Shown piece after piece: positions 1 to 13,300 of a stretch of DNA of 64,000 nt. This stretch comes from Bactericera cockerelli (taxonomy: Eukaryota > Arthropoda > Insecta > Hemiptera > Triozidae). The position numbers and the translations under genes are program-made. The stretch lies in contig CM044967.1 of assembly GCA_024516035.1 (NCBI GenBank), forward strand, positions 8,205,532-8,269,531, given 5' to 3'. The stretch's first letter is position 1. Each line of letters starts with the position of its first letter. The notes under the pieces are model-generated. The model saw nothing but the letters and a program-made list of their open reading frames with translations, did no database searches and was not told where the DNA came from.

Positions 1-615
1 TAGTCTGTATACTAGTATCAGAAGTCTGCGTCTGCTTAAAGCTTATAGTCGAGCCTTACAAAGGTATTGAACAATTATTAATACAATTAAATACGTATAC
101 GTGGATTGACATTTCCTTAAAGGCTAGAAAAACGGATTAATAAACCAGGTGTACAAATTATTAGTGAAAAATAAAAACTGACTGTAAATTGCAACATCTG
201 AACGCGCGTTGTCAAGGGGAATGGGAAAAGTGATTTGATAGCTTAACTAAAAGATTAGTAGCTTTCTTCATGATCATATTTTTCAGAAATAGGTAGGTCT
301 ACATTTCCGTGCACCGAACAAACTCTATGACAAGCAGTGAATATTTTTCACACAGCACTGCAGTTGCGTGAGTTGATAACTTCCCAACTGACATAACTCA
401 TAACTGTACTATGAACCTGGAACCTGCAGTTCGGAAATTGAAATGCACAAATAGGTAATATCACTTTTACACAAATAGGTAAACACAAATTAAAACTGTA
501 TCGATCAAACGCACATCCATTCTAATAGTACCAGCCTGTAGTATTGTAGGTATTATATGCCTACTCTCGAATAAGTAGTAGACAAAGGAATAATTTTATT
601 TTAATAATTATTAAA
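1..615. other. Upstream AT-rich stretch, nothing recognised
   Basis: No open frame, tRNA-like sequence or clear repeat terminus was seen. It is probably intron or promoter-proximal DNA of the PC gene, because exon 1 begins at an acceptor site. Confidence 0.3.
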
Positions 616-760
616 CCGACCTCAGTAGCTTGATCGATAAGGCGGCGGACTTGTAACCTGGAGGTCGGTGGTTCAAGTCCCGATTTCAGCGTAGATTTAG
701 TAAAGCGAGTTTGAGTAGTTGTGATATCACGAAAGTGATTAACACAAATATGATAGCTTT
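616..760 (+). mobile_element. tRNA-derived SINE, family 1
   Basis: Head CCGACCTCAGTAGCTTGATC with a B-box-like GGTTCAAGTCC, then a body ending GTGATATCACGAAAGTGATT. The same sequence recurs on both strands across the window, which defines the family. Confidence 0.85.
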
Positions 761-827
761 TAATAATAACTATGATTTATTTATTGACACTATAATTCCT
801 TTATATGACTAATATTAATGTAGGTAC

Positions 828-1097
828 AGCCAGCGTCGATGGCATGTTGAATACACCGGTTCCCTTCAGAACACCGAAGTTAAGCGACATCCAGCGAGGT
901 TAAGACTTGGATGGGTGACCATTCAAATTCTAATTCTCGTGACGCTGGCTTTTCCCGGCCCCACTCAGGCTGGGTGAGGTCAATGTGAGTAGCAGGTTTG
1001 TGAGTTTCCTGCGAATGGAGGGTAAAACCCCCGTCGTGATATGACCATGGCAGTTGAAAGCGACGTTAAACCCCACTTAAAAAAAAAAATAAAAAAA
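828..1097 (+). mobile_element. 5S rRNA-derived SINE (SINE3-like) with target duplication
   Basis: Positions 829-950 resemble a whole 5S rRNA. GCCAGCGTC at the start pairs with GACGCTGGC at the end. TTGAATACACCGGTTC, ACCGAAGTTAAGC and CTTGGATGGGTGACC are classic 5S segments that include the internal promoter. An unrelated body follows, ending GACGTTAAACCCCACTT and an A-rich tail. The 11-bp repeat AATGTAGGTAC flanks it at 817-827 and 1098-1108, which shows retroposition. A related copy lies at 31.9 kb. Confidence 0.85.
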
Positions 1098-1204
1098 AAT
1101 GTAGGTACCTTTTCATTGGCAATGAATATTTGTCCCTAAAAGCTGATTATATCTCCTGTGTTTGAGATATTGTATTGATAAGTTCTCTCTTCTATCTGTT
1201 TCAG

Positions 1205-1373
1205 ATTTATAGATAAGGTAAAAGCACAACCGGCAGGATGAATTCAAGTAGGGTAACCCAGTCTGTGCGGACGCAGTTCAAAAAGCAGTTCATCTCCTGG
1301 TCACTGGCAAAACAGACGTACGCAACCAAAGTAGAATATAAACCCATCAGAAGTGTTCTTGTAGCCAACAGAG
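1205..1373 (+). CDS. PC: PC exon 1: 5'UTR end, start codon, presequence
   Basis: The exon follows a strong acceptor (pyrimidine tract then TTTCAG at 1200-1204), so at least one upstream noncoding exon exists and was not located. The ATG at 1238 is the first one, and an in-frame TAA at 1214-1216 excludes an upstream start. It encodes 45 residues plus one base. The N-terminus is rich in Arg, Lys, Ser, Gln and lacks acidic residues for about 30 positions, as expected of a mitochondrial presequence. The mature BC fold begins at IRSVLVANR. Donor GTAAGT at 1374. Confidence 0.93.
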
Positions 1374-4300
1374 GTAAGTTCAACTAGCTTGAAGATGTCA
1401 TAATCAGATTGGACACTTGCAAAACAGACGTACGCAACCAAAGTAGAATATAAACCCATCAGAAGTGTTCTTGTAGCCAACAGAGGTAAGTTCACCAAGA
1501 TTGAAAATGTTCTAATCAGGTTAAAGAAGAATAATTTAAGATAATTATCAGGCAAAACAAAAAAAATAGAGATTGCTGTGGATGTGCAATAATTGTACAT
1601 GAATATCAGATCAGACCTGGACAGCGGTTTTGAGCTTATTAGCTCTATTCATCAAGAGTATTCTAATGGTCGGTTCTACGAATCTTGAAAAACACGGGAT
1701 TGGGAACGTTAGTTCCAACAGGATTCGTCAAATTAGCGCTAGTGCAGTAAATCGAGGGTTTTGCTCGCCAAACCGAGATAGCGTATTTTTATACTCCTTT
1801 GGTATACTAAAATTTGAAAAGGAATAATAATATTGCCTTATCTATACTGCTTGATTAGGAAAATTAAGTCCATTATTAAAGCAGAAAGGCCAAGACGCAT
1901 TATTATGTGGTAAAAATACCAAATAAGAGGATAACTTGTCATGTCCCGCCTGGGTTTCGAACCCGCGACCTCTGGATTCACAGAGTTCTGGCTTTACAAT
2001 AACACAAATGGTTGGCCCCCTAAAAGGACAATACATCGTAAACTTGGAAGAAGTTGGTTGTTGGTTGGTTCCAACTTGAACCATGAGGAAAAGGTAGACC
2101 AATGTCGATCCCAAATAAATTAGGGAAAGAGAAAATTGAAAGAAAGAAGTGGTTGAGTGGAAGAGCTCACATAGGAGAACCCTGCCACTTTAAAGAAAGC
2201 CAAAAAAAAAGAATGGGTTTATGTTGGAACGTCTGCAGTGAGAAATTATTTAAATCGTAGTATTTACTCTTCCGGAATAGGACGAAAGAGTACCAAAGTT
2301 ATTTTCTATAAGTTGTACAAGTTGTTTTATAAGTAAAGTTCAATATGGCATGTATTAGTTAGAGCAACATCTGAAATCTTTGAAACTAAGGGCAAGGACT
2401 CTGAATGTTACAGACCTCTCTTTAAATAAATATTCAATAAAAAAAAAAGAAAAAAAAAATTCTAATAGGTTCATTCATCCGAAAGAGCCATGGCTCTCGA
2501 GTCTCATTCCTTCAAGACAATCAATAGTAACATTAATAACAGCTTACAACTTATCCATACTAGAAGTTGCCAAATAGCTGTAGCAATTCTAGTATGTGAA
2601 ATGTTAAAATATGATCGTAGACTAGGCTGGTTGTAGGTTTAAAGGTGATTACAAGGGCATATTTTTCTCAATCAAACAGGAGAAAATATTGATCATTTAA
2701 TTTTCATCGTGAAAATTGATAAAATATAAATAGAAAGGCTTGATGAAAAAACTTAACCGAGGCACTCTGGAACTAACTTTTATCGTTGCATGTAATTATT
2801 TTTGTTATTCTACTTTTTTGTCTTTCTGTCCGTTTTTGTTATGAATTGAAAGAAAAGCCAATATTTATTTCCTTCAACTGTAATAATTTCCTAAGAACGA
2901 AATCGAACCCCTAAAACTATTGATGCCCTATTTTCCTACATTAATGACGTCACATACATCACTATCACTACTCATACCTCGGTCAGGGTCACTCTACTCG
3001 TGAGAAAAATGAGTAGTTACTTGTATGAGTAACGACCAGTGGCGCATTACATGTAAAAAGAAATAATGTAATAGAAATCGAAATGTGAAGGAGGCTCTTA
3101 GTAATGCGCGCACCACAAAAATGTGAGAGCTTGTCTTCACACAATAAATTAATACATACATCACTATCACAACTCCAAGTAAAAAACACGTTGTGTCTAT
3201 GCCGTAGTCCAGAGATCCTGAGTTCGATTTTCAGTTGAAGCAGACTTTTCACACAGAAAATTATGTTCCCTCCGAACACGTGTGGCTATTTCCGGCCCTA
3301 CAGGCTGGGTGAGGTTAAAGTGGCTGGTACGATTCCCAGCGAATGGAGAATAAAACCCCCGTCCTAATCCAGGACTTAAATCAAATATACGTTGGCGTTA
3401 GGAAGGGCATTTAGCCGAGGAAGTGATTTTTCCATCTGATAGACTATTTTATCGCTTTTTGGTTTAGATATGAAATTAAAAACCTATTTCTTCGTGTATG
3501 ACAACTGAAATTAATCAAGTTTAGTATCGTGTCTCAATACAATGAACGTTATGAAAAAGCCCAGCTGTCAATCCGTTTTTTTTTTTTTTTTTTTCCTCTC
3601 TCTTTCTTTTTACTTTCCATTACCTATAAGGTATAGAAAGTATTGTAATGTAATCGGTCACTTTTTTGTGTTTAGCATCAATAATTGAATTTAATTATGT
3701 GTTTTGAAAAGAAAAAAAAAACACTGCCAATTATGGACACAATACTTCCTCGTGATTGCTTCACATTGTAAACACGTGCCAATTTTGAGATTTTATAGAA
3801 AATTACTTATATCTCCAAAACGGCTCAACCGATTTTCTTCAAATTTGTTTTATATGGTAGAATATCGTTTTCTCTACATTCTAAATTCCACAAAAAATTC
3901 TGTATTGGCAAGTCGTGGTCCTTATTTTTTTACTTTTTTGTCCAAATTTTCGGATTTTCTTAAATATCAGAGTCAAATTATAATTAATTTAAAAAAATAT
4001 ATAATAATCTATGTTAAACAATAATATGCATATTCTTACAAAATTTCATTGAAATCGGGTGTACCGTTCACGAGATATAAGCGTTTAAGTAAAAAGTTAG
4101 TGGTCAGGCGCATGGTCTCTTTCACCCAGAACCGCTAGTATGAATTCGATGAATTTAAAATGGGACCATCTACAGAATGTCTCCTAGATGTGTGCAAAAT
4201 TTCATCAAAATCGGTCGAGTAGTTTCCGAGATTTGCGCGTTACAAGGAATCGTTTTAACAGACAGACCGACAGACCGACAGACGGACACAAAACCAAATT

Positions 4301-7300
4301 TACTCAGTAGGTCATGAAGCGTCCAGAAATATGAAAAAAATTGAAATCGGAGCAAAAAAATATTTTTTTTTACAAAAACGAACACAATAGGTACTTCCGA
4401 TTTCTAATATTAGAAATTTCTCGGAAGTAAAATACATCACTAATTACAAGTCTCTCGTACCTATCTCATTGGTTGTAGGTAAAGAAAAAGTAACACAGTT
4501 CATCAAAAATGAAAGAAAAAAAAAGAACCCGTTTTTTTTCGAGCTGTTTTTGAAAAGTTTGTTATTATACGTTATACCTACATTTGCTATAACAAAAGAT
4601 AACTTGTCCTTTTACATGACTGTTTGTGTTGCTACTTATAATCAAATTCAACTATTCAACACGAACAAGTGTTCAACACGAACAAAAACATTAAAATTCG
4701 TTAAAGTTGCTGGACTCAAGTCGTAGTTTGTTTTGATCGTGTGTCACATGTGTATGCACTGGGAATGTCTAGGAAAACTAGTATTGCCATGACCTAGTGG
4801 TGACAAGGCGTTGCCATGCGACAGTCCGCATATTTCTATTATCAGTTGGGATCAGACAAACGTAATCAAAACGGTGGAATAAATGACGTCTCAACGGGCA
4901 CGTCACTAACGCATTAGGGTCGTGACCTAGGTCTAATTCCAGCACTTTCACTTTCAAAATCCCCAAATCTACCTTTCAATCGTCAAAGTTATAATAATAA
5001 TACTCTATAGTGAAGGTAACCACCAGGCGAGGTTAATGATTAAAGCATTTTCTACCACCTAACCCTCAGAGTCTTATTATCATGTGGTCACAAACTCAAA
5101 TTAATGAGGAAAAATTCATTTACTCGGGGGGATTCGAACCAACGTTCGTATTTGAAAGTTCGTTCAAATATACCACTTAGAGTGTGTTGGTTACCCAAAT
5201 ATCCCAATCAGAGTGCAATTGAAAGGGAAATTTCGGGATTAGGAGAGTGAGAAAGCTTTCTAGAATAAGGCCTTAGTGAAGAAAAACTAGTTTTATTAAC
5301 ACACCTAACCCTCAGAGTCTTCTTATTCTGTGGTCACAAAATCAAATTAATGATGAAATCTAATCTATTAATATTATTATTATTCAACTCTTTATTAACA
5401 GTACATAATATTTATGTACAAACAAATACAAAATTGACAACACTATAAATAAGAAAAAGATATACAACATAGATAAAATATATACAGATCTCCTAACTAA
5501 ACGGCGGCGGGGTTATTGCCTATGACAATCTCTTCCACCCAACTCAACGTGATCTCCAGATCACAGATCCACGCGCTAGCAATAATTCGCTTAATGAAAT
5601 CCATCTCAACTCCAGGTGAAATCGCCATCCGTGTATTCCGAGCATGTAACGAGCTGGGCATCAAATCCGTAGCCATCTACTCCGAGCAGGACAAGATGCA
5701 CATGCACAGACAGAAGGCTGACGAGTCGTACATTGTGGGCAAGGGACTGCCCCCTGTGGAAGCCTACCTGAACATCCCAGAGATCATCAGAGTTGCCAAA
5801 GTAAGTTACAATTTACAATACAATACTATGTTTATACTGGAAGTTATTATTATTATAAAACCTGGTTGCAGGGTTTCAGCTGAAACACCATACAATTAAC
5901 ACTGCGACCTAGTGAGATCTATTGTGACCATACTGCAAGTTAAATTTGTGTTAAATGCAATATACATATCAATAAATAAAACATAGTTTAACACACAAAA
6001 ATAATGGATAGTTTTTGCTACACCTCTGTCAACTTTAGTCCAGATTTTGCATTCTGTTTTATACTTATAGGGAAATGTTGGTTCTGACTTGTGATTCTGT
6101 CTAGTAATTGCGTCGTTCTTGATAATGCCCGATTGAGACTAAAGAGTTTCATCTGTTTTATTGCAAGTTAAGTTTTTATCTTTTAGTGTCTTCACTATGG
6201 ACTCATGTATATCTCACCAGTAGTAAAAACACATGTTGAATTTCCCGCTTCGTTTCTGATCGCCAGGAAAATGACGTGGACGCTATCCATCCCGGTTATG
6301 GTTTCCTATCAGAGCGATCCGACTTCGCGCAGGCTGTCATCGACGCCGGCATCCGATTCATCGGCCCCAGTCCACACGTGGTGCAACAGATGGGAGACAA
6401 AGTGGCGGCCCGAACAGCCGCCATTGATTCCGGGGTGCCCATTGTACCTGGTAAGTAAAATTTATTACAAATGCTGTATTTTATTAGATTACTGAATTAA
6501 TGAAATAATACTAAGTCGTTGACAACTGTCCTTTAAATCGACCTATCTTAACCCATACCATGGTAACATAAATTAATGGACACCAACGGTAACATTGGTC
6601 TGACAGACCCAATACTCAAAAATATTAATTTTGGAAAAACGAAATGATTACATACAAAATAATTGAACTAACATTTATTAAGAACTTGAGTTTCAAAGAC
6701 AAGAACAACTTTTTTGGGAATATTTTGCTCCCATTCCAACCTACCCCAGAGCGCGGTATAACAAAATGGCGTCAACAAGCAGGCGAGACCCAGATGTTAC
6801 CATGCGAAGGTTAATAGTGTGCTGTCTGGCTTATTTTAACTTTAATCCTGTTTCATAATGTGGCCCTAAATGTTATTCTTCCCCGTACATATTTCACGGC
6901 CAGCCGCTAACTTATTTTTCATTTAATTTGGTAATTTGCCCGATGAGTTAGAAGACGCAATCTTCGATTCCTGGGTCTTTATTCGCAAGCGTCATATACA
7001 GCCGCGAAACACGTAGGCAGAACAGAGTTTACCTTACCGAATCCATTTTTCTTAGTAGCTTAAACAAAGTCTCATTTATTGGTTTATCAAGTCACCAACA
7101 TCTATATTGTCTATTGATTTCCAGGTACCCCGGGTCCAATCACAACCACCGATGAGGCGATGGAGTTCTGTCTGCAACACGGTCTTCCAGTCATCTTCAA
7201 AGCTGCCTACGGAGGAGGAGGCAGAGGAATGAGGGTTGTGAGGAAAATGGAGGTGAGTAATAAGGGTTGTGAGGGAAAATGGAGGTGAGGAATGAGGGTT

Positions 7301-10300
7301 TGTGAGGAAAATGGAGGTGAGGAATGAGGGTTGTGAGGAAAATGGAGGTGAGGAATGAGGGTTGTGAGGAAAATGGAGGTGAGGAATGAGGGTTGTGAGG
7401 AAAATGGAGGTGAGGAATGAGGGTTGTGAGGAAAATGGAGGTGAGGAATGAGGGTTGTGAGGAAAATGGAGTGGTGAGGAAAATGGAGTGAGGAATGAGG
7501 GTTGTGAGGAGGGAAAATGGAGGTGAGAAAAGTCTTTTGAAGAATTGAGATTGTCTGGCAAAAGACATGCAATTTCACAAAGTTATAACAATTCACGCTA
7601 GTCTGGTACTCTAGGTAGCGAGGGATTTCGTTGGTTCAAATCCTACCCAGTGCATGAATTATACCTCATTAATTTGACTTTGACCACCTCGCCTGATGGT
7701 TCCTCGATTAGCATATTATATGATATATAATAAACGATTTATTATTAATTATATCCATAGGTACTATTTCATTATTTATGTTTCAATTGTCATTTTTTTA
7801 AAGTAAGTCAGATATCACGTTTATTTTTTTAGAAGTCTGACTAATTAAAAAATTACGTTCTTGTAATTTTCTAATCACAGTTCCTCTTCTCCTCAGGATG
7901 TTGAAGAGAACTTCCAGCGTGCCACATCAGAAGCCAAGGCTGCTTTCGGCAACGGTGCCATGTTCATCGAGAAATTCATCGAGCGACCCCGCCACATCGA
8001 GGTGCAGCTTCTGGGAGATAACGCCGGAATGTTGTTCCACCTGTACGAGCGAGACTGTTCCGTGCAGCGGCGGCATCAGAAAGTCGTCGAAATCGCTCCT
8101 GCCCCTCATCTAGACGTTGCTGTAAGCGTCAAATTAAACCAATCAGAAATGAGGAGCATACGTGCAAAAATGAATATCTCCAAAAATACAAAAATGGAGT
8201 TAGGAATTGATTCTAACAGTTTATACTGAGCGGAATTCAAAAATCAAACAATAAACGACCTTACTCGAACACAACCTATAGTAATTGCGCTTTCAAAACG
8301 ACAGTATCAATCAAATCTGAACAGATCCATACTTGATTCTATATTGTTTTACTTTTCATAATATCAATTTTTCCTTCATACTGAAAATTCATATTTCCGG
8401 AGATGTTCATTTTTGCACGTATGCTCCTCAAATTATCTTAAAATAGGGTACATGAACCAGTTATTCGAACCACAACCACAACAGCTGGATGGTATCTCCG
8501 CCAAAGATTGTCCCTCGCAATACAGAAGGGCAATGCAACGTCAATATTAAGAACCCTCTCAGTTCATGAAGAATTGGAAGAAGTTTTCATGAAATACACT
8601 CTGATTATTCGATAGTTTTCTTCCGCGTTTTTTTAACTTCTTATCACAAAAAATTACATAAAGGAAAAACAAAATGATCTCTGAGTCGATAGTGTTCCTT
8701 TGTACTTTTCATTTGGTATGAACAAGATTTCTTTTATTTTATTTTTAAAGTCTCGAAAATCATGGTCGCTTTTTTTCGCTGTCAAAAAATAAGAGCATGT
8801 ACTCTATAAAATACATTTACATTCATTTATAATAAACAGAACTCCGAAACAGCTGGACCAAATGACTTCCAATTTGGCACAGAGTCTTCTTTTGGTTTGT
8901 TAGTTCGCAGTAAGAAAGATTTTTCTAAAAAATTCAAATAGGACACCAACCACGGGCAAATATCTCAACGGCGACAAAGTGACGGGTCTTAGCTAGTTCG
9001 GTACCTATAAATGATTGAAAATATAAGAAAGAAAAAAAGAAAAAAAAATGTAACGAAATTCCCGACAGGATAATGTAGAAAAACTCATATTGAAAAATTA
9101 TAGGACTACAAGTAACTTGTTCTCATTTTGTCATACTATTTGTTTGCAAAATCCTAACGACCTCGTTGTCCTTGTATAACAGGCCGGAATAAAACTTTTC
9201 CCATGATCAGAAACTGGAAATTATTATCTCAACAGTGTCGTAAGCAAATGCGTTAGCCTAAAGCGGTTTTAGCCTGTCACTAATCAATTAAATTTTAGTC
9301 AGATGTAGTTGACAATAATTGACGCAGGGTTGAATGATTAATTAATCTAGGTCATTGGGAAGTGAGAATACATCAAATATACAATTCTCCGTTTCGTGGG
9401 CCTGTCTATTGATTTTTCAAACACTCACCGGAAGTTGCAGACACAGAAATATTTAATCAAGTCTCAAATCATTTGTTTGAAGTCAGAGAAACTTCATTTT
9501 GAGTGGTACCTAATTGGAAAATACTGTTCCGAAATTATTTGAGATATTCAAAAAAATTGTTACCATTTCTGGCGGAGTTGACAAATATTTCCACTTCGAA
9601 TAGGTCATATTTTGGGGATCTTTTGTTCAGAAAATTGGATAATGTCTTTTGAAAATTGAACCGTAGACCAGGAAATTCTGAAATACTAGAAGAGGTAGAC
9701 TGGTACAGGTAACAATTAATTATAATAAATACCTATAATATCAAATTACGAGATTTCATAGAAGAAGGTTCTTCCAACAACGAGAAGTCTTTCTTTTTTG
9801 CACATTTAAACAACAAGAACAATTTTTGTACAAAATATCGTCTTCCTAGGTTTTAGCACTTCGGAGACATCAATGAGTGAATGAATTAAGAATCAGACAA
9901 AGTAAATATAAAAATTATTAATATTATTATTTTAAAGTATGTGGTTTTCTTTTGACAAAAATTCTTGATCAAAGAGTAAAAGGAAAACAAATTTGAGGAA
10001 GACCACTGATGAGAGGGATTCACAAAATCTTGGACTGGATAAACACAGAAATTTTTGAAGAATGTAAAAGTAGGGCAGAAGATAGAACCAATTGGAGACA
10101 TAATGTTTGGAGATTAACATAGCAACCTTGTGAATTAGAAGAAGCTACCTGTTGGCATAATGGGACTACCTGTCTAGAGCTGACAGTCTAAATACAAGAT
10201 CTGTTTGACTGCTAGAGTAAAGGGACTTTTCAGTCTTACCTCGGCAGTATAAACAAGGTATATTCTATTCTAAATATTATTATTATTTCGCAAACTCAAT

Positions 10301-13300
10301 TGCCTTCTTTCTTTAAAATATCATCAGTAAAAAAATTCTTCTACGTTTGGATATCATGTATAATGCATCAGGATCTCTAGTAGTTTCAATATATCTTCTC
10401 TTGATCCGTAGAATGCCAATATTATGATCTTTTCAAATGTCTTTGAGAGGGTGGATCCATTTTTCTTTCTTTTAAATTTATATAATTAAAATTTTGATGA
10501 TGAAAATTTGAAAATTCGACCAGGACCTGCAAGCCATACCGGCGCGTGCCTGGCTCTATTCTAAATAAAGCACTACTTATTCTGACCTGTAATGTAAGAA
10601 TTATTTATTTAATTTCAGGTGAGGAACAGAATGACTGACTTAGCCGTTAAGCTGGCGAAACACGTCGGCTACTCAGGCGCAGGCACAGTGGAGTTCCTGG
10701 CGGATGAGGGCGGTAACTTCTACTTCATTGAGGTGAACGCTAGACTGCAGGTCGAGCACACCGTGACAGAAGAAATTACGGGGTGAGTATGCTGAGCTAA
10801 ATCCAGGTAGCGGAGGGATCCATTGGTTCGAATCCCGCCCAGTGCATGATTTTTCCTCATTAATTTGAGTTTGTGACACTGTTCTCCTCCCTGTCGTCCC
10901 CCAGCCAGACTGTCTTTAGATATATTCCTAAGGAAACGTTCACATTTCACAGTGGATCTCTGACAAGACTCTGAGGGTTAGGTGGTAGCAAATGCTTTGA
11001 GCATTAACCTCGCCTGGCGGTTACCTTCCACTAAAGAGTATTATTATTATTATAAAGTCCAAGGATAAAATTTTACTAACCAACCAGAAGAAGTAATGGG
11101 TCTCATTAATGCAGCACTCCCAAGGCGTATTATGAAGTGGTCAAATAGGAGGATAACTTGTCATGTCTCGGCTAGGTTTCGAACTTGCAACCTCCAGATT
11201 ATAAGACATACACCATGACCACTGAGCTACCGGAACAGACTATGTTGTTGTTGTTGTAGCCAGCTTGGCTATAGCTGGAGGGGTGAGTGATGGTCTCCAG
11301 CCAACTTTATTTCAAAGTTGGCCCGTCCTGAACCACATATTTCTCTGTGCGATCAACCATCGTGAGGACTTGGACTTTTCTTTATAAGCCATCAAGCTAG
11401 CCTGGCTTGTAAGGGTTGGCTAGTCAGTTCTCTGTTTATAGTCCTCTGGCGAGACACTGGTCTTCTCCCTGTTTAACGTCCCCCAGCCAGACTGTCTTTA
11501 GATATATTGCTAAAGAAACGCTCACATTTCAGAGTGGATCTGGTGCAGTCCCAAATCCGAGTAGCGGAAGGAATGACCTTACCAGAGCTGGGACTCACCC
11601 AGGACAAGATCCAGTGCCAAGGCTTCGCCATCCAATGTCGTGTCACCACGGAAGATCCCGCCAAGAACTTCCAGCCCGACACTGGCCGTATCGAAGTGTT
11701 CCGCAGTGGAGAGGGTATGGGTATTCGTCTTGATGGTGCCTCGGCGTTCGCCGGTGCGATCATCTCGCCCTACTATGACTCGCTGCTCGTGAAAGTGATT
11801 GCGCACGCAGCCGACTTGCAATCTTCCTGCGCTAAGATGAACCGAGCCCTGCGCGAGTTCAGAGTCAGAGGTGTAAAGGTGAGAGAGGCAGAACATATTT
11901 CATACAAATTATATGTGACAAGGATGCATTTTCATCTGGACTAATTCATAGCCACAAGATAACAACTCGCATGTCAGTTCAGAGTTAGAGGTGTAAAGGT
12001 GAGAGAGGCAGAACATATTTCACACAAATGGGAGAGCAGATAGCATGTGTGACAGGAGAGAAGAGAGCAAAATCATACTTGATGCAACGAATAAGTTTGG
12101 CTGTTCAGGTTGGAAATGCGGCGAGTGTGTTGGGAACAATGAAGAGGACAGCAGATATGTGGGAGGTGTTTTATCTATGAGTTAAACGAATTTGTATTTT
12201 AAAAAATATAACTCAACGGATTTTGATGAAATTTAGTAAGAAAATTTCATACAAATTATATGAGACTAGGATGCATTGTCATCTGGAGTAGTTCATAGCT
12301 ACAAGATAACAACTTGCATGTCGAACTTGTTGAATAAAGGGAGCCAGAAATCAGGCATTTAACATTGGTGAGCAAGTATTGATAGTAACTTTGTTGTTAT
12401 TGTAACTGACCTCAGTGGCTTGGTCGATTAGGCGGTGAACTTGTAGGAGGTCGGTGGTTTAAGTCCCAAGCTAACCAAAAAAAATCACTGCCAATTATGG
12501 ATACAATCCTTCCTTATGATCGGTTCACATTGTATACACGTGGCAATTTTGGGATTTTATACTAAATCACTTGTATCTCCAAAACCACTTAACCGATCTT
12601 CTTCAGCAACGGATAAGATGCAATGCATACCTTTCTAAGCTTAGAAAGGCTGCACTCGAAAAAGAAATTAACGCATCAAATAAGAAATAATAAGACTGTG
12701 AACAATTCAATATTTTTCACACAGTTATCTATTTTAAAGCATTTTATCAAAAGTACAGAATAATAATTCAAATATTTGAAACCAACAGACGAACATCCCA
12801 TTCCTTCTCAACGTGCTGACCAATCAGAAGTTCGTAAATGGTGCTGTCGATACTTACTTCATCGACGAAAACCCTCAACTGTTCACCCTGCAACCAACCA
12901 AAAATCGTGCCCAGAAGTTGCTCAACTACTTGGGAACAGTTCTAGTCAACGGACCCTCGACTCCTTTGGCAACCAGCTTGAAACCAGCCGAAGTTACTCC
13001 ACCAGTTCCTGAAATCCCATTGGGTGAGTTTTGCGTTCGTTTTGAAAAATGTGTTACCATTTTTTTCTGTTCTGTTTTCAAGAACTTTGCTAAATGAGTA
13101 ATTATGTTTTGATAGTGTTTTCGTTTTACGAAATGTATTTATGTTGTGATAGCATGGGTGAGATGTTTTGTAAATATTTGTAAGTATTTCAATTAGATAA
13201 TTATGTTTAAGGCTAATTATTGAAAGTATAAGGGGAAGATGTACCTATCATAGGTGACACATCGTCATGAAAAAATTTGAGCACATGTTCAATAGTTGTG

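Noticed and set aside
829..950. Functional 5S rRNA gene
   Set aside because: It is followed by a SINE body and A-rich tail, flanked by a target duplication, and the second copy is rearranged, so it is a retroposed head.
7076..7596. Three overlapping minus-strand frames rich in His/Ser/Phe
   Set aside because: They are by-products of the 31-bp minisatellite opposite PC exon 4.
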